Below, piece by piece: positions 1 to 8,041 of a DNA stretch of 64,000 nt. The DNA is from Mycobacterium colombiense (GTDB taxonomy: Bacteria > Actinomycetota > Actinomycetes > Mycobacteriales > Mycobacteriaceae), in assembly GCF_001953985.1 (NCBI RefSeq), contig NZ_MBEI01000066.1, forward strand, positions 1-64,000, given 5' to 3'. The notes beneath the pieces were generated by a model, which worked only from the letters and a program-made list of their open reading frames with translations, did not search any database and had not been told where the DNA came from. Position 1 is the first letter of the stretch. Every line of letters begins with the position of its first letter. Both the position numbers and the translations under genes were made by a program.

Positions 1-44
1 CACGCGTATGTTCGTCGGCAGCGTCAGATGTGTATAACAGACAG
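1..44. other. Illumina Nextera adapter at contig end (artefact)
   Basis: Positions 12-44 match the 33-base Nextera read-1 transposase adapter, including its mosaic end, with one mismatch (C for G at 38). Positions 4-11 have the length and place of an i5 index, and positions 1-3 (CAC) fit the end of the P5 primer. This is library DNA left by incomplete trimming. Genomic sequence starts at about 45. Confidence 0.95.
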
Positions 45-794
45 GCAGAACGAGGGCGGCGTGATGTGCGGTGGACCCATCACGCCGTGATGCAGCCGGC
101 TCTGTTCGTCGAGTGAATACATGGTCGCGGCGCGGCGCCGCGCCTCGGGTGAGACGAAGAATCCGGTGTCGGTCATGCCCGCCGGGCCCAGGATCCGTTC
201 GTCGAGCACCTCGTAAAACGGCTTGCCCTCGATGCGGGAGGCGATGACGCCCAGCAGGTCGATGGAGTGGCTGTAGGTGACCCGGTCACCGGGCTGATGC
301 ACCAGCGGCAGCTTGGCCAGCTCGGCCAGCCAGGCGTCCGGGCCCTGATTGAAGGGCAGCCGCATGTAGGCCTTGGAGATCGGCCCGGACACCGAGAAGC
401 CGTAGGCCAACCCGCTGGTGTGGGTGAGCAGATCCTCGATCAGGATGGTGCGGTTCACCGGGTGCGTCCGGTCGAGCGGGCCGTGCGGGTCGTCGAGCAC
501 CCGTACGTCGGCCAACTCAGGCGCCCAGCGGGTGACCGGATCCTTGAGCGTCAGCTTGCCGTCGTCGACCAGGCTCATCACCGTCGCCACCGTCACCGGC
601 TTGGTCATCGACGCGATGCGAAACAGCGTGTCGCGCTGCATCGGCAGACCCGCGTCCACGTCGCGGTAGCCGATTTCGTTGACCTGCAGCAGGTCTCCGC
701 GCTGCCAGACCACCGTCACCGCACCGGCGAGCAAGCCGGCGTCGCAGACCTCGCGGACGGAGGCCGCATTGCCGTTAAGGGTCGAGCGATTCAC
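45..794 (-). CDS. Serine hydrolase, beta-lactamase/EstB family (3' end missing)
   Basis: About 250 real residues are present. The last six apparent residues and the stop codon are encoded by the adapter at 1-44, so the true C-terminus is unknown. The protein looks like a class C beta-lactamase-fold esterase or peptidase. It has an SMTK motif (Ser62-x-x-Lys65, nucleophile and base) and a YSH triplet at about 174-176 in place of the Tyr-x-Asn motif. There is no signal peptide, which suggests a cytosolic esterase rather than a secreted beta-lactamase. The start is GTG at 794, with an in-frame stop just upstream. It follows the carboxyltransferase gene by 57 bases on the same strand and may be the last gene of that operon. 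The substrate is unknown. Confidence 0.8.
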
Positions 795-851
795 CTGGTC
801 AGGTTAATGGTCGGCGCGCCGAACGGTGCCGCAAGGGTGGGCAAAGCCACG

Positions 852-2360
852 CTAGCCGGCCGGCGCGAGGGCCCGAAGCCGCCCGATCCGGTCGAATCGG
901 AGTCGTCGTTCGGCGAGTCTGTGCGCGGTGTCGGATCCCACGAGCGCCGCGAGTTCGCTGTGGATGGCGGCGCCGACGCGTTGACAAAAGGGTTCCGGCT
1001 CGGCCGCGGCGTCGGGGTATTCGGCGATCACGTAGTCGACGATCCCGTGCGCCAACAGGTCCGCCGACCGGACTCCTTGTTTGGCCGCCATGGCGGGAGC
1101 GTGGCGCAGGTCGCGGCACAGGATCGCGCTGGCCCCCTCGGGCGGAAGCGGCGAGAGCCACCCGTGTTGAGCGACGAGGATGCGGTCGGCGGGTACGAGC
1201 GCCAGCGCCCCGCCGCCGGTGCCTTGGCCGAGAAGTATTGACACAGTTGGCACTTCGAGTGAAATCAGGTCGGCGATACACCTGGCGATTTCGCCGGCCA
1301 GGCCGCCTTCTTCGGCTTCGCGCGACAGCGCCGCCCCGGCAGTGTCGATCACCGTGACCAACGGCAGGTCCAGTTCGGTGGCCAGCCGCATACCGCGACG
1401 GGCCTGCCGCAGCGCTCCCGGCCCGAGCGGGGTGTCGGGGGTCTGGCCGTGACGGTCCTGCCCGAGCAGCACGCAGGGCATATCCCCGAACCGGGTCAGC
1501 GCCAGCAGCAATCCGGGATCGTTCTCGCCCTGGCCGGTCCCGTTGAGCGTCAGCACGTCGATGGCGGCGTGCCGGAGCAGTTCACGAACGCCTGGCCGGT
1601 CCGGACGGCGCGATGCCGTCACCGACTGCCATGCCGGGATGTCAGCCGGCGCGGGATGCACCGGCACCGGCGAAGCGGTTGCGGGGGAGCGGCGGGCGAT
1701 GATGGCCAGCGCACGATTCACCATGCCCGCGAGTCCGTCCAGAGGGGCAACCGCGTCGATCAGCCCGCATTTGTAAAGGTTTTCGGCGGTCTGCACGCCG
1801 GTGGGAAAGGGATGGCCGTAAAGGGTTTCGTACACCCGCGGGCCGAGAAAGCCGATCAGGGAGCCGGGTTCGGCGAAGGTGACGTGGCCCAGCGACGCCC
1901 AGGACGCGAACACCCCTCCGGTGGTGGGATCGCGAAGGTACACCAGGTATGGCAGGTGCGCGGATTTGTGGTCGACCAGGGCCGCGGTGATCTTGACCAT
2001 TTGCAGGAACGCGGTGGTTCCTTCCTGCATCCGGGTGCCTCCGGATGTCGGCAACGCCAGCAACGGCAGCCGCTCGGCGGTGGCCCGCCTGATGGCCGCC
2101 GTCAGGCGATCGCTTGCCGCGACTCCGATCGAGCCGCCAAGAAAACCGAAGTCGCACAACAACATTGCGCAAGGCCGACCGAGGATGGTTGCGACTCCGG
2201 TGATTACGGCTTCGTCGAGCCCGGTCTTGGCACGCGCGCGTCCTAGGTCGGCGGCGTACTCCGCATCGCCCGCGACCTCGACGGCTGGTTGGTCCCAGGA
2301 TTGCCACGATCCGGGGTCGGTGACCAGTGTGACGACGTCGCGCGCGCCGAGCCGGGTCAT
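852..2360 (-). CDS. AccD3-like acyl-CoA carboxylase carboxyltransferase (beta-alpha fused)
   Basis: 502 residues with two crotonase-like carboxyltransferase halves. The first has FLGGSIGV at 73-80 and TSGGTRMQEG at 105-114. The second, after about residue 265, has a Gly-rich GQGTGGGALAL segment. It resembles M. tuberculosis AccD3 (Rv0904c, about 495 aa). Such subunits transfer CO2 from biotinyl-carrier protein to an acyl-CoA. No N-terminal Cys4 zinc ribbon and no biotin carboxylase or carrier gene is nearby, so it must borrow an AccA-type partner. The ATG at 2360 overlaps the upstream CoA-transferase stop as ATGA, indicating coupled translation. The shared operon suggests a dedicated acyl-CoA pathway; the substrate cannot be read from sequence. 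Confidence 0.85.
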   Translation of the reverse strand: MTRLGARDVVTLVTDPGSWQSWDQPAVEVAGDAEYAADLGRARAKTGLDEAVITGVATILGRPCAMLLCDFGFLGGSIGVAASDRLTAAIRRATAERLPLLALPTSGGTRMQEGTTAFLQMVKITAALVDHKSAHLPYLVYLRDPTTGGVFASWASLGHVTFAEPGSLIGFLGPRVYETLYGHPFPTGVQTAENLYKCGLIDAVAPLDGLAGMVNRALAIIARRSPATASPVPVHPAPADIPAWQSVTASRRPDRPGVRELLRHAAIDVLTLNGTGQGENDPGLLLALTRFGDMPCVLLGQDRHGQTPDTPLGPGALRQARRGMRLATELDLPLVTVIDTAGAALSREAEEGGLAGEIARCIADLISLEVPTVSILLGQGTGGGALALVPADRILVAQHGWLSPLPPEGASAILCRDLRHAPAMAAKQGVRSADLLAHGIVDYVIAEYPDAAAEPEPFCQRVGAAIHSELAALVGSDTAHRLAERRLRFDRIGRLRALAPAG

Positions 2361-3583
2361 CGTGGTTCGGCCGGCATCGCCGCGATCAGGCCCGCGATCC
2401 GGCCATTGTCGGCGCCCAGCACGGGGGGAGCCGTATGTTGCCGGCGCGTGTGTTCGGATCCGTCGGTGTCGAAGAACCGCAGCGGCGGACCGGGCAGGGC
2501 AATGCGTCCCAGGGTCGCGTGCTCGACCTCGACCAGGAGCCCCTGGGAGCGGGTCTGCTCCCACTCGTAGACCTCGCGGACGCTGCGAACCCGGCCGGCG
2601 GGCACCCCGATCGCGTCCAGCTTCGCCAACAACTCGTCGGTCGGGTACAGCGCGAACGACGCCTGCACCATCTCGTGCACCCGCTTGCTGTTGGCCACAC
2701 GCTGCGGGTTCGACGCCATTCCCGGCACCGCGGGATCGAAGCCGAAACCCGCGCAGAGCCTCTGCCACAGACCCTCGCTGCCCACGGCGATCTGCACGGC
2801 GCCGTCGGCGGCGTCGAACATCCCGTACGGGCAGATCGACGGATGGTGGTTCCCGGTGGGCTGACCGACCTGGCCGCCTACCGTCCACTGGGTTCCCTGA
2901 AACGCATGCACTCCGACGACAGCGGCGAGCAGTGACGAGCGCACCACCTGGCCGCGCCCGGTGCGCTCGCGTTCCAGCAGCGCGGCGAGAACTCCGAAGG
3001 CGCCATACATGCCCGCGAGCAGGTCGGCGATCGGGACGCCAACGCGCTGAACGTCGTCGGGCCCCGAGCCCGTGACCGACATCAGCCCCGCCTCGCCCTG
3101 GGCGATCTGGTCGTACCCGGCCCGACCCGCTTCGGGTCCGTCGTGACCGAAACCGCTGATGGACAAGACCACCAGCCGCGGGTTGATCTCGGCGATCTGC
3201 TGTAGCGAAAAGCCAAGCCGATCAAGGACTCCCGGACGGAAGTTCTCCATCAGGACATCCGCTCGGTGCAGCAGGGCGCGCAACGCGGCCGTGCCGGCGG
3301 CGTCTTTGAGATCGAGGGTCACCGACCGTTTGTTGCGGTTCGCGCACAGAAAGTAGGTGGACTCCCGGTCGCCCCCGGTGGCCGGTTCGACGAACGGCGG
3401 GCCCCAACCGCGCGTGTCGTCGCCGCCGACGGGGTTCTCGACCTTGATCACGTCGGCGCCCAGGTCGCCCAGCATCATCGCCGCGTGCGGACCGGCGAGG
3501 GCGCGGGTGAGATCGACGACGACGAGGCCCGCAAGTGGTCCGAGCGGTTCGGGTCGCATAGCGGTTGGGACTGTAGATGCCAT
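2357..3583 (-). CDS. Family III CoA-transferase (CaiB/BaiF)
   Basis: 408 residues, usual for the family. The N-terminal Rossmann-like part reads GLVVVDLTRALAGPHAAMML, followed by LGADVIKVENP. The expected catalytic Asp, which forms the acyl-aspartyl anhydride, is Asp187 in the PIADLLAG segment. These enzymes move CoA between organic acids (formyl-, succinyl-, carnitinyl- or bile-acyl-CoA types). ATG at 3583 is the start. The gene overlaps the carboxyltransferase gene by four bases. A repeat pair (3593-3612) lies 10 bases upstream and is also found before the transporter gene, suggesting control by the GntR regulator at 5220. It probably activates an imported acid; the exact acid is unknown. 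Confidence 0.88.
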   Translation of the reverse strand: MASTVPTAMRPEPLGPLAGLVVVDLTRALAGPHAAMMLGDLGADVIKVENPVGGDDTRGWGPPFVEPATGGDRESTYFLCANRNKRSVTLDLKDAAGTAALRALLHRADVLMENFRPGVLDRLGFSLQQIAEINPRLVVLSISGFGHDGPEAGRAGYDQIAQGEAGLMSVTGSGPDDVQRVGVPIADLLAGMYGAFGVLAALLERERTGRGQVVRSSLLAAVVGVHAFQGTQWTVGGQVGQPTGNHHPSICPYGMFDAADGAVQIAVGSEGLWQRLCAGFGFDPAVPGMASNPQRVANSKRVHEMVQASFALYPTDELLAKLDAIGVPAGRVRSVREVYEWEQTRSQGLLVEVEHATLGRIALPGPPLRFFDTDGSEHTRRQHTAPPVLGADNGRIAGLIAAMPAEPR

Positions 3584-3592
3584 AACACCGCC

Positions 3593-3612
3593 TTGGCCTA
3601 GTGACCTAGTGG
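3593..3612. promoter_or_regulatory. Putative GntR operator, copy A
   Basis: TTGGCCTAGT (3593-3602) is directly followed by GACCTAGTGG, so GRCCTAGT occurs twice, 8 bases apart. GTGACCTAGTGG (3601-3612) recurs exactly at 5092-5103 and TTGGCCTAGT at 5108-5117. The site lies just before the CoA-transferase start. That the 5220 regulator binds here is inferred from the shared motif and the divergent arrangement. Confidence 0.55.
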
Positions 3613-3687
3613 ACTATCCAATTATCGAACCAGATTTGGACCAGCGGTGTCAAGCAGTGGTCGGGCAGCGCGGGCCGACGCAGTCGC

Positions 3688-5016
3688 TCAGTCCGGCAGG
3701 GCTTGCCCGCGGGTCTCGGGGGCCATGCGCACCATGGCGATACCGAGGGCGAAGACGACGGCGGTCAGGCTGATGGGGATCGCCAGTGACCCGGTCGCGT
3801 GGATGCCGTAACCGATCAGGAAGGTGCCGATCGCGGCGAACCATCGTGAGAGCGTGGTCGCGAATGCGAACGCGGTCGCCCGCATCCGGGTCGGATATTG
3901 CTCGGGAAGCCAGATAGTAAAGACGGCGAAGTTGGCGCCGCCCAAGCCCAGGATCGGCAGAAACGTGAAGGCGAGCACGATCGACTGCAGCGGGTAGGCC
4001 ACGCCGTAGGTGCCGACGGCGCCGACAATCATCAGTGCGAACAGGGCCGCCAACGTCCGGCGCCGCCCGTATCGGTCGGCCAGGCGCGGCACGATGAAGC
4101 AGCCGATGATCGTGAACGCGGCGACCGTCATCGCGGAGATGCCGGCGAGCCGCAGGGCGGCGTCATGCCCGAAGCCGGCATAGTGGGCCAGCGTGGCCAT
4201 GGCGGTGGGGACGTAGGTGGCCCCGGCCCACAGGCCGATCACGCAGACGGCGAGCAGCAGCAGGTTGCCGATGGTGCGCGCCCGGTAGGGCGGGGTGAGG
4301 ATCTCGACCACGGGTTGGAAAAACGAGCGGCGGTGCGCGTCGTCGGCGCGCTGTTGCCAGCGTTCGGGTTCCGGTGTGGTGCGCCGGATGATGAAGACCG
4401 CCATGGCGGGGATCCCGCCGACGAGGAACATGCCCCGCCAGCCGAGCTGGGGTCCGGCCACGAGGTACAACGCCGACACCACCAGCACGCCGACGTATGC
4501 AGCCGAGTGCATGGCGCCGCCGAAGCGAGCGCGCACCCGTTCGGGCAGCACCTCGGCCAGCAGCGTGCCAGCCATGGCCCACTCGCCGCCGACGCCGATG
4601 GCGGTTAGGAAGCGGTAGCCGTTCCATTCCCAGACGTTGCTCGCGGTGCCGGCGAGGGCGGTGAAGATGCCATACATGAGGATCGACGCGGTCATGGCCG
4701 GCTTGCGTCCGAAGTGATCCGCGATCGGCCCCCAGACGGCCGAGCATCCCCAGCCGAGCAGGAAGATGGCGGCGCTGATCTGCCCGTACCAGCCCACATT
4801 GGCGGCGGTGGCCGCGATGCCCGCGCGCGGGAGCAGGGTGGCCATCGTCGGGGCGAGGACAAGTCCGAACACGGTCCAGTTGAAGCCGTCCATGGCCCAG
4901 CCGCCGAACGAGCCCCAGAACGCACGGCGCTGCGCTGTGGTCAGACGGACCGGTTCGGCGTTGCGTCCCGCGGTGCTGGCGCCATTGACTTGCGGCCGAT
5001 CTTGACTGAGCGTCAC
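3688..5016 (-). CDS. MFS transporter, aromatic/organic-acid:H+ symporter-like
   Basis: 442 residues with about 12 predicted membrane segments. The N-terminus carries the WAMDGFNWTVFGLVLAP segment typical of AAHS and sugar-porter-like permeases. The loop 2-3 signature is ADHFGRKPA, a related copy ADRYGRRRT occurs in the second half, and a conserved IGVGGEWAMAG segment lies in helix 4. Start is GTG at 5016. A 104-base gap separates it from the CoA-transferase gene, which has its own operator-like repeat. Uptake of a carboxylic acid that the CoA-transferase then activates is the simplest reading, but the substrate is not determined. Confidence 0.85.
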   Translation of the reverse strand: MTLSQDRPQVNGASTAGRNAEPVRLTTAQRRAFWGSFGGWAMDGFNWTVFGLVLAPTMATLLPRAGIAATAANVGWYGQISAAIFLLGWGCSAVWGPIADHFGRKPAMTASILMYGIFTALAGTASNVWEWNGYRFLTAIGVGGEWAMAGTLLAEVLPERVRARFGGAMHSAAYVGVLVVSALYLVAGPQLGWRGMFLVGGIPAMAVFIIRRTTPEPERWQQRADDAHRRSFFQPVVEILTPPYRARTIGNLLLLAVCVIGLWAGATYVPTAMATLAHYAGFGHDAALRLAGISAMTVAAFTIIGCFIVPRLADRYGRRRTLAALFALMIVGAVGTYGVAYPLQSIVLAFTFLPILGLGGANFAVFTIWLPEQYPTRMRATAFAFATTLSRWFAAIGTFLIGYGIHATGSLAIPISLTAVVFALGIAMVRMAPETRGQALPD

Positions 5017-5091
5017 GGTGAATCTCGATTCCTCGGTTCGCGCCGCGGTGATGGAGCGCCGGCGCGGGCGCGGCCCGCCGAACGGTCAGCG

Positions 5092-5117
5092 GTGACCTAG
5101 TGGCATATTGGCCTAGT
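5092..5117. promoter_or_regulatory. Putative GntR operator, copy B
   Basis: Contains GTGACCTAGTGG (5092-5103) and TTGGCCTAGT (5108-5117), the same two elements as copy A but in reverse order. It sits between the divergent transporter (start 5016) and regulator (start 5220), where it could control both. Confidence 0.55.
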
Positions 5118-5125
5118 CAGTAAAG

Positions 5126-5143
5126 CAGTGAGGGTAATCACTG
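5126..5143. promoter_or_regulatory. Perfect dyad CAGTGA-N6-TCACTG
   Basis: Six-base arms at 5126-5131 and 5138-5143 form a perfect inverted repeat in the transporter-regulator intergenic region, 76 bases before the regulator start. It may be an autoregulatory operator. Its sequence differs from the CCTAGT elements, so a different factor is possible. Confidence 0.4.
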
Positions 5144-5219
5144 TCAAACGATGTACGTGACGGCGCCCACGGTGCCGGTCGTGGGGTCGTTATGGTTGGT
5201 AGAGAGAGTAGGTGAGTGA

Positions 5220-5915
5220 GTGGTTGAGCAACTTCGCCCCGTGACGCGGCCCCGGCTGTACGAGGTCATCGTCGAGCAACTGTGCGCGTATATCGCCGAC
5301 AAGGAAATGACTCCGGGGGACCGCCTGCCCGCCGAGCGGGATCTGGCTGCCCGGCTCGGTGTCAGCAGGGCTTCACTCAGCCAGGCGTTGGTGGCGCTCG
5401 AGGTCCAAGGCGTGCTGTCGGTGCGGCACGGTGACGGTGCCATCCTCGTCCGCCGCCCGACCGAGGAACGCGCCATCGAAGCGCTGCGAGAACATGCCGA
5501 CCGGATCCCCGAGGTGATCGAGGCCCGCGAAGCCCTCGAGGTGAAACTCGCGGCCCTGGCCGCCGCACGGCGCAGCAACGCGGACATGGCCGCGATCGAC
5601 GCGGCGATCGCCAAAATGGCGGCAGAAATCGAGGCCGGTGACAGGGGAGTCGTGGGAGACGAAATGTTTCACGAGGCCGTCACGGCCGCGGCGCACTCGT
5701 CACTACTGGCCAAGCTGATGCGCGAAATCTCCGGATTCATCAGGGAAACCCGCATTGAGTCGCTGTCGCAGGAGAACCGGCCGCGCGTCTCGCTCGAGGG
5801 CCATCGTCGGATCGCCGACGCGGTGCGCCGGCAGGACCCAGAGGAGGCCTCGCGCGCGATGGCCGAACACATTCAGTTGGTGTCCGACGTCGCGCTGCTG
5901 CGAGACTCCGAGTAA
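5220..5915 (+). CDS. GntR-family regulator, FadR subfamily (FCD domain)
   Basis: 231 residues. A winged helix-turn-helix spans about residues 13-77, with the GntR signature LPAERDLAARLGVSRASLSQAL. An all-helical FCD ligand domain follows from about 90 to 225, with EMFHEAVTAAAHS and EGHRRIADA segments of the kind that hold metal and effector in this family. Such proteins usually repress catabolic or transport genes until an organic acid or acyl-CoA binds. Start is GTG at 5220. It is divergent from the transporter/CoA-transferase genes, and repeated CCTAGT elements lie in both of their promoters, so it is very likely their local regulator. Confidence 0.88.
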   Translation: MVEQLRPVTRPRLYEVIVEQLCAYIADKEMTPGDRLPAERDLAARLGVSRASLSQALVALEVQGVLSVRHGDGAILVRRPTEERAIEALREHADRIPEVIEAREALEVKLAALAAARRSNADMAAIDAAIAKMAAEIEAGDRGVVGDEMFHEAVTAAAHSSLLAKLMREISGFIRETRIESLSQENRPRVSLEGHRRIADAVRRQDPEEASRAMAEHIQLVSDVALLRDSE

Positions 5916-5977
5916 TCCGGCCGAATTCGACGATTGGGTCCGCAGCCCGATACATTCGGCGCGACGAAATTAGACTC

Positions 5978-6264
5978 ATGTGTCATGGCCATCAATCGGC
6001 CAGGACGATAGCCGCAGTGTGCGGTGGTGCTGCCGTATTTGCCCTGGCATTAAGTGGAATCGGCGGTGTTCCGGCGCCGCGCACCAACATGACGGACCCG
6101 GTGACGACCGTGGAGCCCACGCCCACATCGCCGGATGACGTTTGCAGCGATACGCCCCAACCCAGGCAAGCGGCTGGGACTGCAAAATCGGCCTGAACTG
6201 TGGGCCCATCAAACCGCGCCGCACCTCGCCTGTGCCCTCGCCGCCCCCTCCGCCTCCGCAATAA
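5978..6264 (+). pseudogene. Small secreted protein gene, apparently frameshifted
   Basis: The frame from ATG 5978 encodes a signal-like N-terminus (RTIAAVCGGAAVFALALSG), then a Pro/Thr-rich part, and stops at 6196 (72 residues). An overlapping frame offset by one base runs on to a stop at 6264 and encodes GWDCKIGLNCGPIKP and a proline-rich tail ending PSPPPPPPQ. That looks like the real C-terminus, with two cysteines. One missing or extra base near 6140-6175 would join the parts into an exported protein of about 95 residues. This may be true decay, a sequencing error, or simply a short 72-residue gene. Function unknown. Confidence 0.4.
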
Positions 6265-6463
6265 GACTTCCGTTTCGAAACTCGACGTTCGCTTTCGCCG
6301 AATCCATGCGCTGGCGGACCGGGCATGATTCGTGCGCCCCTTTCAGCGACAAATCGCTCCATCTCGCCCCGCGGCGGTGCGGCCGCGAGCTGTCGCTGTG
6401 CGGCGGGCACGTGCCTGGCGGCATCGCACTCGAAATAAGTGCTACGCTGCGTCGCAGTCGACA

Positions 6464-6500
6464 TCCTTTAACGATCCGTCCGGCGAGGCGGAGAAGGAGG
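6464..6500 (+). promoter_or_regulatory. PyrR-binding RNA hairpin over the pyrR Shine-Dalgarno
   Basis: The loop TCCGGCGAGG (6479-6488) fits the known PyrR-binding loop UCCNGNGAGG exactly. It is closed by TCCG/CGGA (6475-6478 with 6489-6492). After an internal loop, TCCTT (6464-6468) can pair with AAGGA (6494-6498), which is part of the Shine-Dalgarno AAGGAGG at 6494-6500. PyrR with UMP would stabilise the hairpin and hide the ribosome site. Translational repression by PyrR is known in mycobacteria; use of this site is inferred. Confidence 0.8.
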
Positions 6501-6512
6501 TCAAGTTTCGTT

Positions 6513-7085
6513 ATGGGTGCTGCGGGCGACACCGGCTTAGGCAGCGATTCCCGGGAGTTGATGTCGGCGGCCGACGTGGGCCGCACCATTTCCCGCATTG
6601 CGCATCAAATCATCGAAAAGACCGCGCTGGACGGTCCCGACGCGCCACGGGTGGTGCTGCTCGGCATCCCGACCCGCGGTGTGATCCTCGCCAACCGGCT
6701 CGCCACCAACATCGGCGAATACAGCGGCGTCGAGGTCGGCCACGGCGCCCTGGACATCACGCTCTACCGCGACGACCTGATGCAGAAACCGCCGCGGCCG
6801 CTGGAAGCCACCTCGATTCCGGCCGGCGGCATCGACGACGCATTGGTGATCCTGGTCGACGACGTCTTGTACTCCGGCCGCTCGGTGCGTTCCGCGCTGG
6901 ACGCGCTGCGCGACGTGGGCCGGCCGCGGGTGGTGCAGCTGGCGGTGCTGGTCGACCGCGGCCACCGCGAACTACCGCTGCGCGCCGACTATGTGGGCAA
7001 GAACGTCCCGACCTCACGCGGCGAGAGCGTGCATGTGCTGCTGAGCGAGAACGACGGTGACGACGGGGTGGTGATCTCACGATGA
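6513..7085 (+). CDS. pyrR: PyrR bifunctional regulator/uracil phosphoribosyltransferase
   Basis: 190 residues, the usual PyrR size. The PRPP-binding motif VILVDDVLYSGRSVR lies at about 113-127. The protein senses UMP/UTP and PRPP, binds pyr mRNA leader hairpins, and has weak uracil phosphoribosyltransferase activity. ATG at 6513 was chosen because AAGGAGG lies 12 bases upstream and the protein then starts at the expected place; the open frame extends further upstream but without support. It is the first gene of the pyrimidine operon and overlaps pyrB as ATGA. A PyrR-type hairpin overlaps its own ribosome site, so autogenous control of the operon is likely. Confidence 0.96.
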   Translation: MGAAGDTGLGSDSRELMSAADVGRTISRIAHQIIEKTALDGPDAPRVVLLGIPTRGVILANRLATNIGEYSGVEVGHGALDITLYRDDLMQKPPRPLEATSIPAGGIDDALVILVDDVLYSGRSVRSALDALRDVGRPRVVQLAVLVDRGHRELPLRADYVGKNVPTSRGESVHVLLSENDGDDGVVISR

Positions 7086-8041
7086 CGCGCCATCTGCTGG
7101 CGGCCGGCGACCTGAGCCGCGATGACGCCACCGCCATCCTCGACGACGCCGACCGGTTCGCGCAGGCGCTGGTGGGCCGCGAAATCAAGAAACTCCCGAC
7201 GCTGCGCGGGCGCACCATCGTCACGATGTTCTACGAGAACTCGACCCGCACCCGGGTGTCGTTCGAGGTGGCCGGCAAGTGGATGAGCGCCGACGTGATC
7301 AACGTCAGTGCGTCCGGATCGTCGGTGGGCAAGGGGGAGTCGCTGCGCGACACCGCGTTCACGCTGCGCGCCGCCGGCGCCGACGCGCTGATCATCCGGC
7401 ACCCGGCGTCCGGCGCCGCGCACCTGCTCGCCGACTGGACCGCGGCGAACGACGATGGGGGGCCGTCGGTGATCAACGCCGGCGACGGCACCCACGAGCA
7501 CCCGACCCAGGCGCTGCTCGACGCGCTGACCATTCGCCAGCGGCTCGGCGGCATCGAGGGCCGTCGCATCGTGATCGTCGGCGACATCCTGCACAGCCGG
7601 GTGGCCCGGTCCAACGTGATGCTGCTGCACACCCTGGGCGCCGAGGTGGTGCTGGTCGCACCGCCGACGCTGCTGCCGGTCGGCGTCGAGGGCTGGCCGG
7701 TCACCGTGTCCAACGACTTCGACGCCGAGCTGCCCGCCGCCGACGCGGTGCTGATGCTGCGGGTGCAGGCCGAGCGGATGAACGGCGGGTTCTTCCCCTC
7801 GGTGCGCGAATACTCCTCGCTGTACGGGCTTTCCGATCGCCGCCAGGCGATGCTGCCCGGCCACGCCGTGGTGCTTCACCCCGGGCCGATGCTGCGCGGC
7901 ATGGAGATCGCCTCGTCGGTGGCCGACTCATCGCAATCGGCTGTGCTGCAACAGGTTTCCAACGGTGTCCACGTGCGGATGGCGGTGCTGTTCCACGTGC
8001 TGGTCGGCACCGAATTGGCCGGAGAAGAGGGTGCGGCGTGA
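7082..8041 (+). CDS. pyrB: Aspartate carbamoyltransferase catalytic subunit
   Basis: 319 residues, full length. It joins carbamoyl phosphate and aspartate to N-carbamoyl-aspartate, the second step of UMP synthesis in the cytosol. The carbamoyl-phosphate loop STRTR is at residues 54-58, followed by the SVGKGESLRDT segment. The C-terminal HPGPMLRG is typical of bacterial ATCases that associate with dihydroorotase. No pyrI regulatory subunit is present, as expected in actinobacteria. The start overlaps the pyrR stop and the end overlaps pyrC as GTGA. Confidence 0.97.
   Translation: MTRHLLAAGDLSRDDATAILDDADRFAQALVGREIKKLPTLRGRTIVTMFYENSTRTRVSFEVAGKWMSADVINVSASGSSVGKGESLRDTAFTLRAAGADALIIRHPASGAAHLLADWTAANDDGGPSVINAGDGTHEHPTQALLDALTIRQRLGGIEGRRIVIVGDILHSRVARSNVMLLHTLGAEVVLVAPPTLLPVGVEGWPVTVSNDFDAELPAADAVLMLRVQAERMNGGFFPSVREYSSLYGLSDRRQAMLPGHAVVLHPGPMLRGMEIASSVADSSQSAVLQQVSNGVHVRMAVLFHVLVGTELAGEEGAA

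Noticed and set aside
2360..2888. Upstream extension of the AccD3-like frame to 2888
   Set aside because: The extra part lies entirely within the CoA-transferase gene in another frame and is Arg-rich. The ATGA overlap at 2357-2360 gives a proper start.
6135..6512. Extended PyrR N-terminus from the upstream ATG at 6135
   Set aside because: The added 126 residues match no family, and the strong AAGGAGG lies before the ATG at 6513. The extension would also translate through the PyrR hairpin.
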